From the NCBI RefSeq assembly GCF_051401765.1, contig NC_135073.1, forward strand, positions 2,108,001-2,172,000: 64,000 nt of DNA. Reading direction: 5' to 3'. Made by a program: the position numbers and the translations under genes. Source of the DNA: Calliopsis andreniformis (lineage: Eukaryota; Arthropoda; Insecta; Hymenoptera; Andrenidae). Below the pieces are notes generated by a model that was not told where the DNA came from, did no database searches, and worked only from the letters and a program-made list of their open reading frames with translations. Shown here in pieces: positions 27,301 to 39,300 of the stretch; the first letter of the stretch is position 1, and each line of letters opens with the position of its first letter.

Positions 27301-30300
27301 AACACATTAGTTCTTTTTAAATCGTAGGACCATGTATTCATTCTGTTTCAGAGTTTTTTTTGGTAGAAATTAAATACAATAATACTGCGCTTCTCGAAAT
27401 TTTACATTTAGAAATTCAAATCAAACACATACCTAAACTGTAATATGACAGTGCAAAAAGGACCTTGAGACACACATCCCCTTAGTTGTGCTAGCTCGCT
27501 AGAATGCTTGGGCTGTTTTCCGCACGAAATGCGTCTTTGTTCGTCGCATCAAAAGAATGGTACACAGTGTGCAAGCAACCATGATGCATCAACATCACTT
27601 ACACCAGTGCTGTCAAAGCTTTAGTCATGAGTAAAACAGACTCCTCGCACTTCATTATCATATACATGAACGCTAATTAATGTCGTGTTGTGTGGTGTAC
27701 CCATACAAATAAAATGTGGCCTGTAGAAAGGTCTAAAGCAACATAAAGACCTTCATCTATAGACAGTACCGATGCATTCATTTCTGTAGCTATGTAATAA
27801 TTATAAGAACTCAATCTCAAGGTTGACTGATATTCTGCACATTATCTGGCAAGGAGACGACTTCAACTGTCCTTTAACTTCAATTAATCCCTTGTAATGG
27901 GATCATTTAGTCAACTTGTTTTACACACACATATATATAAGAGAGTAGGTCCGATACGTGCAAAAAGAAAAAAGTAAATACAGAATTGTGAAAATAGCTC
28001 GATATATATGATAAAAAATTGGAAACATAAAAGAATAAATGTTTAAAAGAATCTGCATCGAGGAAAATATGTAAATTGTGTGAACGTTACCTTATTATAG
28101 ATTTAATAAAATTATAAAGTCGGTCGAAAAACTGCATTGTCTGAACTTAACAATTAACATTGCGGTGGCTAGCCAGAGACTCAGGAACGAACTGGATCCT
28201 TATCAGTCCTTTTTTTTTTTTTTCTTGATTCCTATCAATTTGGAACCCTAGAAGTGGCGAAAAGAACAAACAAATCCTTAATACAAAATTTATAATTCAT
28301 AAAATTTATAATGCATCAATTCACTATCGCCAATACAGCATTATCAATTAATTAAATACTTTTTACAAATAGTGAAGAATGTGTGCAGAAAAAAATATTT
28401 GAGGCTTCAGTGAAACAAATGTTAAATAGTGAATTTATAGTATTTCCTATATAGTTATCTTATAATTAATTGACAATGTCGTATTGATAGTAATGAATAA
28501 TTATGAATATCTCTTTTATTACCTCTGGAGCACCGAATTTACAAAAATCGAGAAAAAAATGCGCTGATTGTTTCTGAGTCCTCGGCTGTACACCGCAGTA
28601 CTGCCTCGTTATGGTCTCATTGTTATATTTGCTAGAGTTTGAAATTATTTAGAGTGAAAGAATGTTATTTGCGAGCACTGTCACTCACTAGTTTTGGGAA
28701 AACCAATGTGGAATTTTATGAGCATAAGTTGACCACGATAATAAGTCCCATATTATAAATTCGCCAGTGAGCAGCGAGTCTATATCGAAGAACCACTGCA
28801 TTTTACTGAAATCGCTATATCTCACTGTCGACTATACACTTTAACTATCATTAAGTGTGATGGATTGTGTTTCATTATCACGAGATGTAAATTGTTCAGT
28901 GACTGTTTCTTGTTGTGAACGATGTCCAAGAAGGAACTACGTGGATTTCAGTGCTTGGCAACTTTCACAGTAATACTACAAGGAGAACCTACACGTTTAT
29001 TTCTGGACGAGATTGTTCCACTTTTAAAGCTTAACGTTCCAAACCTATCCTGTCTGCAAAATATGAGTCTGAAACAAAAGTGAAGTAAATTGCCAATACT
29101 TTGCAATAAACTTTTTATTCAGACTCGATCCATGTCATTTTGAAACACGTTTTACGATATAATTTTTAGAAATTTTCTACGATTCGCAGCATTTTGCTGG
29201 TTATCGGTTCCGAGTATAGTTTGCACTTACGACTATGCTTTGTATTCTTCTTCGTGCACTTCTGTCCTACTTAGATGGATTTATGTTAATTTTTTTAGAT
29301 GAATTTTTACAGAAAATTTGTTCTCGTTTTGTTATAAAGTCTTTCAAATTTGTGATATTTCAATTGCGAAAGTTTTATGTTCAAACTAGCTACCATTGTT
29401 TAACGAATAGATTAAATTATATTATGTACACTATTGTCAGAATTCAAAATATGTTTCGTAATTTAGTCATTGTTTTAAATGCGTATTTTGATCGCGATAC
29501 ACCTGAATTGTGTACACATGCTTCTAAAATGACTCACCTGAAAATAAACTAGTACTCACTATTGCAGAGAAGATTTCACAAGTGTAGAGCAATAGCCATG
29601 AGTACATGTTACATTGCACTATGCGTGCATATGTATTTATTTTGCTGACCCAAAGTTCACTCTCGTTTACACACTCTTGAATTGTTCAGCAAACAATCAC
29701 TTATTATTCCATTAAACAAGTAACAATATATTAAACGTTAAGAAAAATTAGATATATTTTCTAACATACTTGCCGATCTATTGCAAGGCAACATAATACA
29801 GCTGTTGAAATTTAAAAAATGAGAGTTTTCGTGAACATTACAACTGTACGATTCGTGTTGAAATTTAGAAAGCTGTATTTATTCGAATGTTGAGTGTACT
29901 GACATATTGAAGTCGCGAAGTAAAACTAGTTTTAACAGGCTTACGTCAGGATGACAGGTTATCTTCGTAAACTTTTTGAATACAGTTATTCAATATTACG
30001 AAAGGTTTATGTATTAAATTTATCTATGAATCTGCGACATTTTATGAAACAGTCACCAGTATTCCAAAAACAAGAAATCAAGAGTTCGTTATAATTACTT
30101 ACTTTGCATTACCTACAATTACTTACTCAAAATTGCTGTCTTTTTAATGCTCAAAATTAAGCAGAACTTCACCTGAAAATTCCAATTTTCTAAAGTTTAG
30201 GGAAATAGTCATCTGTTAGTTAGTTCATGCCTTGAAATGATTGATGTTTTATTTATTGATGTTTTAGGTTAGCGTTATAAAAGGTATAAAACGATTTACA

Positions 30301-33300
30301 ATTAACAAAATAAACGTAACTTAATATGTGTATGGAATACCTACATGATTCCTTTTATTGTTTTAATTTAGATATTAAAATATGGGATTAGAATCTCATA
30401 TGCACATACGAGGTGTGGCAATTAAATATAACGAGATTGGTGTGAGAAATGTGATTTATTGCTAATAAAGTTACATTTAACTTTTATCCCCTTCAACATA
30501 CTTTCCTCCCCTATCTATACACCGCTACATAAGTGTCTTCCATTGTTTAAAACAATGCTGTAGCTCATCAGTTGTTAGCCTCTTCAACAACTCTGCCGTT
30601 TTTTATTTTACATGTTCAATAAACTGAAAATGTGTTCCCTTCAATGCTCTTTTGCCTTTTGGGAACAGATAGAAGTCACACGGTGTGAGATCTGGCGAAT
30701 ACGAAAGATGATCAAGCACAGGAATGTGCTTGTCCGCTAAAAACTGCTTCACAGATAAGGCATTGTGGGCTGGTGCGTTGTCCTGTTGCATTCTTGTGTT
30801 TGATCATCCTCCATATTCGCCAGATCTCGCACCGTGTGACTTCTACCTGTTCCCAAAAGTCGAAAATACATTGAAGGGAACACATTTTCAGTTTATTGAA
30901 CATGTAAAAGTAAAAACGACAGTTGTTGAAAAGGCTGACAACTGATGAGCTACAGCATTGTTTTAAACAATGAAAGACACGTATGCCGCGGTGCATAGAT
31001 AGGGGAGGAGAGTATGTTGAAAAGGATAAAAGTTAAATGTAACTTTATTTGCAATATATCACATTTCACACACCAGTCTCGTTATTTAATTGCCACACCT
31101 CGTACATTCAGCCATAAAAAAAGAAACAACACTCTAATAATTCCGGCAATTCAATATTTCAATGTAGGTTTTTTTTGTAATTATGTAGTAGTTTAACAAG
31201 TAATTACTTGTTAATGTTAAACAATAATAGTAGAAAAATATGTTACTTGGAACTACAATCACAAAAATGGAAAGTTCAGGCATCTTCAAACTGTTTGGAC
31301 CAATACTGGACCAATACTGTGCGATTGACCAAATAACTGTTGTGTACTATTATCATAAGTATTGTAATATATCACAAGTATAATCAATAAAATTAGTAGA
31401 ACGAAATTTACAGTTGATTATACGCATTTTCGACTATGCGCAGTTGTTCGAATTAAAGATGTGTTTGTCAGAATACTGTAAGATGTTTTTGATCAATTAC
31501 ACAAAATCAAGAAGTTTTGAATTATATGCAGTACCCCTTTGAATGTGGTGCACGCATGTATTCATCTGATAAATATTATTATCAAGCTAATAAAGTGTAA
31601 TACGAGTTTGACAGCTGAATCTCCGTTTTAAACGTTTCGTACACTTCGGTTAACTTTGGCAACATGATGTCTATATTTGAACGCGTGAAATGGCAATGGG
31701 AACTCGGGCTTGTTCATTCTGTTAAAACACTGTATAAGTTTGAAATTTTATGAGTTTACATATTACTGTAAGATCATTAGGTAAATTGGTACGATGGAAA
31801 AATTGCGGAGGATTGAAAAGATTAATGAGCAATACGTGTAATTAATGAATAGCAGAAGTGAGAGTGACATAGGAAGATAAAAGTGTGCTGGAGCGAAAGC
31901 TTTAAAGAACAAGTGTAAAAAAGTGCATTACAATACACTGTGATAATTAGATTGTGGGTATTTATGCAAGTACCTATTTTCACAAACACAATTAGAAAAA
32001 TAGTATTAAAAATATTATAGAATGTATTTAACCCTGCGTGGGTACAATGGATCTATTTTGACTGCAGTAAATTCCGAATTTTTATTTTTCCTAATTAATC
32101 CTATAAACGTTTGACTCAAGTAGCGATGATACATTAAAATATAGACTTCGATAAATATTTAACAATTTTTTAGATTTTTCGACAATTTAGGACATTAAAA
32201 AAAATAGTCACGGCAAAATGGACGCAGTGTGTCCATGAAAAATATGAAAATCAAGTGTGTTCACGGAGGGTTAACTTTCTACAATTCTGAATATTTGAAA
32301 CTTCTGTACTTTTTGATGCATTGAACTAGTAACTTCAAATATTAAGGTTTATTGTACAATATACTATTATATATTTACTATAAATTATAATAGTGTTGCC
32401 AAGTCCATTCATCATTAAAATACAAGAGCAGTTGGCAATTGCAAACAGAAAAGAATTATTTTTTAAATGCGATATAAGACCAGTCTAATGGCAGACAATG
32501 TTTCACTAGCGTAGAAGTAGGCACGCAATAAGATTCGTCACAAACCGGATGTGTAATAGGGATTTCTTCAAAGGTGTGATCACAACGATCTCTGAATCAG
32601 CCAAATCATTCGCCTTGCAAGCAGGATATAACTCCAGTGGGTTCACAAAAATTTCACCCAGGTCAAGATCTACTTTCCATTTAAAGGTCATCTTTCTTCC
32701 TCGTAACTGCGAACAGGTTCCTTACACGCTTACACAAAAAAAAAGGTCAACACTTCAACTCTAAACATGGTTGGACTTGCTCGTTTGTCATACCGCCCCA
32801 CTATCTTGCTGGCTGTCCTACGCACGCTATTCTCATTTGCCAGACCTTACGATCGGATCAGTGTATGCCAGTCGACGAAACGTGGCCGTGCCAAGAAAAA
32901 CTCGTTTATTGAAATTTGGTTACCGCGTTCTATCCGCGCTCGTTTTCAAGCACAAAATCAAATTTGCGTTTAATCGAAACATTTCTGTGAAAGGTCAAAG
33001 ACTTGCAATTAGTGACAAAGGACAATTTAACAAACATTCTGCGTCAGCTGTTTAATTCCAAAGTTGAGCTCAACTCAGCGTCAACAAGTCCTTGGGCATT
33101 CCGTGAACGGATTCCATGTATGACAAACAGCTCTAACAAGTTTTACACCAGAATCCAGTTCGTCGAAGGAAGCAATCGATTTCTACTTACGGTTTAATTG
33201 GGCTCTGAACATCCTGAAACGGAACACACAATCTGGGTCTATCTCGAATAGGATGTCAGGTGACCTTGGGCATATTCGAGTTCTGGAACTAATCTAAGGA

Positions 33301-36300
33301 AAGGAAGCAGACTCCTTTGCTGCGGCATTTCAATGACTCGACGAGAATAACTTGCAAAGTCGAGCATCAGTCCCGGGCAGAAGCATGGTGACGTGTGGTT
33401 CCGTTTATGTAGTGATTCTCCTTACCCTATCAGTGATCCTGTGGATCTTTAACAATTTCAAACGAAGAAAAGGTTTAACGCGTATTGCAATAATCGCGAG
33501 GTGAGGTCACGATTTATTATTCTAACAGAGTAACTAACAAAGAATTCCGCCAACATTATAACATTAAACAGTTTTCACTAAATGACAATATAAAATTCAT
33601 TCCGAAGAAAACTGGACGTATACCTTAGTTTTGCGTCAATCACGCTTCTAAATATGAAATTTCAAACCACACATTTATTTACTACGTTACTACATCCAGA
33701 CCATTATATTTCCCTACCATTTTGGTAGACGCTACGTTGAACACTCTTGGCTGAACCTCTTTGTCTACTCATCTGCGATTTGTCTTGAATCTCTCTCTTT
33801 CACCTCCGCTGCTTGGCACGTGGCCAGCAGGGAATTCGCCGAAGGAAATATTCGCGCTTAAGCAACGAAACGTTTCCATAGTCAATGCAATGATCCTGTC
33901 GTGTTCAATGCTGCTAAAATTTCTAAAAATGTCTTATGTCATAGAACTTCTATTCTTTAGTTTTTAACCAAATTTCAGAGAATTAATCTAGGAGTCATAT
34001 GATGCCATTGATACAATTTTTTGCATATGAGTAAATATTTGATAATATAACAGCTTTTGCGTTTAAATACACTCGAAAAAGTATATAGATAGTAGAGTAG
34101 ATGACTAAATAAAAGATGATTGAATATTTTCTCAGAAGTAGCAATACAACTGGAGAGTAAAAATAATGTAAAAGCTCATCTGATAACTGTCCATAGAACC
34201 CCATAGAGATAATAGGTATAATTCAAGAACACCAAGAAAAAACCTTAGCAAATATTAATAAACCTTTACATTAGTAAAAGTAACAACCTAAAAAATTAGA
34301 ACGTAGGAAAATATACCTATGTATCTAATAAAGTCTTTAACCTTTGGGATGAAATTCTATATTCGAGTAAAAGTAAAATTTCATATTTATAAATCGTATG
34401 AAGAAATTGAAGTATAAATATAAACATAGGGTTGGCAGCGTGCTAGTATGGGGATGTATGACTTCCTGAAGTAGGAAAACTCGCTTTTATAAATAGTATA
34501 ATAGATAAATATGTTGGTTCAATCATTTTAAAGCAAAACTTATGAAAAACGTGAATAAGTTTACACATCTCGGAGATGACTATTATTTTCATCATGTTCA
34601 GGAGCGTATATACATTGAATATATTGTTCGGTAATGGATAGTTTTCAAAACACCCCATACATTACTCTTATCGCCATTAATGAGCAACGTAAGCAATAGC
34701 AACAGTTAAAACAACATATTCTAGAACAATAGCATAAAATATAGTAAAAAATAATGAAAAAATTAGTGCATTCAACGCTTAATCGTTTAAAAGAGATTAG
34801 TAGAAGAAAAAGAATTACGTATCAAATATTAAATCTCATATTAGATTATAATAAATTATATCTAAAAAATGTGAGTGTGCTAATACTTCTATACTGTTGA
34901 AAATGGGTATGTTCGTCGTAAATTAGTAACGAGCATGTCCAAAAAACCATAAAATTATTGCTACGTGGAGGCAATGTCCGACAAAAACGATTCGCTAACT
35001 TTACATGCACACGTGTCTCCACTAATAGCTTCTGGTCCACTTTTATTTTTATCCTGTAACACGCACAAAGTATTTGAGTGTGTTTGAATGGTGCGAACAT
35101 ACTTGGACTTTTATTAATACAGCATTTAGAAGGTCAGTATCATTTTGGTAGTTCCGATAATTTATTAATTAATTAATGGACTAAAATGTTGAAGCAATTT
35201 GAAATTCAAAATTATCATTTTCATTGAGATAGACATAGTATCCAGGGGCCTGCTTTAGTTGATACGCTTCATACAAATAGATACCTGAATTGTGAATACA
35301 CAATTGTAGGAAGAATTTTAATTTAACAGCTTCAGTGCGACTAAAATGCGATCTTCACATTTTGTTTAGTTTTCGTTCCACGACAACTAACATAAATGGT
35401 TAGTTTTATCACATATTTGAAGCATCTCATTGATAATAAGTTGGTTAAATGAGAAATATGCAACAAAAATATAATTGCTGGTTTTAAACACGTTAAATAT
35501 TTGTAACTGTAAGGCAAAACAAAATCTATGTCACATTTTTAAAAAATTCAAGTTAAGGCCTCAATAGAGATCTAGAACATATAATTTACATTATCAGAAA
35601 GGAAAAAGAGCATAAAAAGAATTTTTTCGCATCAAATAAGTGTTCAAGTCCGTAAGACATTGTTGAAGTTGAAAACTTTAAACGCCAACATCTCAAAAAT
35701 AAGAACAGATGACTTAGATCATTTTTGCCTCACAACCACAGATGTAAAAAATCGCATGTACTGAATCTTTGACAAGAATTGAATCATCGTATCGTAGCTA
35801 GTTCATTCCTTGGTTATCGTTCATTCCTTGTACGTGTCTTATTAAGTTCTTCTATGAATAGATACATCAAAGCAAGGAAAACGAACGAAACGAACGCAAT
35901 TCTATAATGAACACTAAACTCTGTAGCAGAGTTGTTAAAATAGCAAAACAATTTGGAAATGATTTATTTATCAAATAATATTTCAGAACTTATTTGTTCG
36001 CATGCTTATTTTCAAATAAACTTATTTGCTATCTTATTTTAAGTAAGTATTTTCCCTTTTTATGTGTTATCTTTATTTCAAATAAAAAGTGCCCATCCCT
36101 GTTATCGATTTCCTGAATGATTATTTTGCTAATAAGGGAGCGGATACGTTCAACCATCGCCACAATTGACAACTACCGACTAAATTTTAAATGTAGAAAC
36201 GACAAGTTCGATATAGTAATTATATCTGAGAAATATTAATATTACTTGTCAATTGTTTACTATGAATAATTTCTTAAATATATTTACTATATTGAACCTG

Positions 36301-39300
36301 TCATTTCTATGTTTGAAATTGGGTTGGTGGCTGAGGATCGGTGGTAATGGTTGAGCGTGACTACTTCCTAAATCATTATACAAGGAAGATAAAGACGAAA
36401 TACTTCATTACGTGAGTCTTACCGACGACAACACTCCGAAGTTTACACGTGCTTTTAATAAGTTCCCCATCACTTCCCGGATAAATAATTACACACATAC
36501 ATATACAAATATTACAATTACACATCTATAATATTTAATATTATATAATTTATTGCAAGAATGTAATATTTGCAATTTTTTAAAAAAAGAAAACCAACGT
36601 GTGCAGTAATAGATTGATACAACTTTTAATGTTCAAAGACAAAATGTGATTAACGAAGGAGACATTATTAAAAGAAAAATATTGTAAAAAATATGTGTAC
36701 ATGAAGGGATCAATTGCAAAACCTTCACTACGTGTCGTGTCGTGACGTCATGTCGTGTCGATGCCATCGCGTGACTTCTGCAATATTTGTTCCAGAAAAA
36801 TGACAGTTTTGCAACAAGTCATGCGACTTGTCCCTTGACGTAGACGTAAAGTAATATACCTTATCAAACGTGTAGAAACGCGAGAGCAATTTTTCTTTAA
36901 CCCTTAATTATTGTCATAGAGACTGACAGATTCTGCGTGATACATTTTTATTGTTGCCCTTACCCAATTATGATAAATTTTGTAATGAAAGTTGGTAACA
37001 TATGTCGTATATCATTTTTATATAACGATTAACACTGTATTCATTTAATAAATATTTAATATTAATAAATTTTAATCGAAGTTTTTGTATCTTAAAACAG
37101 GATGTCCTTAGTTGACGGTTAATAGTTATATTTTATTCTTGCAAATCTTTTGTGTATATCATTGTAAACAGAAGTTAAAAAATAAACTAACCAAACTGAT
37201 ATAGTTGAACACCATCTGAACTTTTCCGCTTAAAAGAGAACAAAGTAGTGTGATAGATGAAAAAGTAAAATGTACTATAATGAACGATACTACAGCAAGC
37301 AGCTTTATTATTAAAATCACAATACTACAACAAATAAATATGCTACAACGAATGCAGAGAAATATCAGTCATTCTGCTCATTCCTCTGCTCCGACTTCTT
37401 GCTGCCATAGTAAAGAGTCAATTGACGATGCAAGTCGTGGATAGAAGTATTAAAGCATCGCTCATCTTTTTCTGCTATTGTTTGTAAAATTAGTCTTCAT
37501 GTCAGGTATTAGTTAATTTATATAACTGTTAGTTCATATGTATATTTTAATACACGTTACAACGAACAGGTGCTATAACGAACGAGGTTCTGAAACCAAT
37601 TAGTTTGTGGAAACATGCGTTGGTATACGTATTTCTGTGATTATAAGAAAATGATTTAGGTCACATATTTTTGTTTTTAAGATACCAGCATGTACAATTT
37701 TCAACTGCAGTACAGTCTTATTAACTTATGCCTTTTTGAAGTGTTCTTTTTAAGTAAAAACTTCTTTTAATGTCCATTCTTTTTTCTGAAAATATAAATT
37801 TTATATTTTAAATCTCAATTAGGGTCTTAACTCGAATTTTAAAAATTTTTCTTCCTATGTGCTACGACCTAATAATTATTATAGAACAGACGTAGACTAA
37901 TTTACAATAAAAATCTCGATTGACGTCGAATATTCTAATAGCATCTGTTTCATTCTGTGGCTTCTAAACACGTCCTGAAAATTTGAATAAAAATTAGGAG
38001 GAGCACAGCTATGGCATTTCTTGGTCAATAAATCGCCTAAAGAACACATCAAGCTGAATTCGTGACCGAGCAATCGGTCTGTCATTGCTTGCTTCATCAG
38101 CCGTACCATTTAGGATCAGCCGATGACGCGATTCATTATAATTACGATGGGATGTCTCGAGCTTCAGTCTCTCTCGTGCTGTAGTACGAATCAGTAGATC
38201 AATCCGTGGTCTGTTAATCATTTACGATTGAGCAGAGTGTTCACACGGAAGTAGTGAAACGTTAACGCGCATTGAACAAAATCGTAACGTAATTCGATCG
38301 GCGATTGTTAACTACGAAAGCATGATAATTTTCAGCTGATCTTTAATTGCATAACCGGTAAAGTGAACCGTTTACTATCTTTCCTTATCCATTGTAGTAA
38401 ACCTCGCATTTCAATTTTTACCTAACGTTTAAACTCAATAAGTTATTTTTGTAAAATGATTAAAATTTCTTTGGGATCATTAAACGTTTGAATAAACAGT
38501 TCCTAGTTTTATCCACAGATGATACAGGTTTTTTGTGAGGTAACACCTTACACATTTGTAAGACTAACTCAAATCACTTTTAGCTACGTTTCATTTTTGA
38601 ATCTACAATTTTTGAGATTTATCCTATACGATTTAAGTACTAATTTGTTTTACTATTAATTTGTAATCGCAGAAGAAAAGAGTTCTATTGACAAGCATCA
38701 TCCCTATTGCAAACAGAAGGAAATGTTGCTGGAAATTTCCGTGATAACAGCGATGTTGATACTCAGTTCAGGGTATCGACAGCATCGAGTTCCGGTTAAA
38801 TGTGAGCCTGTTACATAAAATGTTTAATTATAAATGCGTGACTGTTCCTGTCGATGATCATCGCGGTTGTCGACTGTTACGCAAATCTCATGACTGTCAT
38901 CGTCGATTGACATCTCGGCATCAAGGAACGAACTCGTTGTCAATATAACAATGCACAAAATCAAGCTAAGGAAGCTCTTATCTAATCACGCTACGAACGG
39001 AAAAGAAAACAACTGCTTGAGGATCTAAGAGTATCGCTCGGTATCTGAGGATAGCGACAAAAATAAACTTGCCCTTAGGCGTTTCTCATTGAGTCTAAAT
39101 ATAATTTTACATTCAATGGATTTGTCGCTTTAATCTTTTCAATAAACTCGATAAGTGCTTAAGAATAACTTAATATTGTTATAAAAAAGTTATCAATTTT
39201 TAGCTCACTGTAACTCACCTTGCAGCTTAATTGCCAGTGAAACTCAAAAATAATAACTTCATTTAGGATAAAAACTTTTTATACACATAAAGTGCAGAAC

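Larger units (their letters stand above)
30409..31102. mobile_element. Palindromic mariner derivative (two copies of the same transposon end)
   Basis: The element is flanked by TA on both sides (30407-30408 and 31103-31104). Its ends are CGAGGTGTGGCAATTAAATA and the near-identical inverted CGAGGTGTGGCAATTAAATA. The left arm (30409-30719) and right arm (30796-31102) are inverted copies of about 310 bp around a 76-bp loop. Both arms encode the C-terminal part of a mariner-family transposase, reading outward towards each end, so the element consists of two 3' halves and no 5' half. It cannot encode a whole transposase. Confidence 0.88.

Noticed and set aside
29235..29552. 105-codon plus-strand frame
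   Set aside because: Leu/Phe/Ile-rich composition is that of translated AT-rich DNA; no domain.
35940..36102. GTGCCCATCCCTG, like an inverted hAT end
   Set aside because: No matching left end or 8-bp duplication was found; surrounding CAAATAA repeats are simple AT-rich sequence.
38673..38818. Acceptor-like TTGTAATCGCAG followed by a 47-codon open run
   Set aside because: No donor, no known motif, no fit to slingshot phase; frames of this length occur often here.
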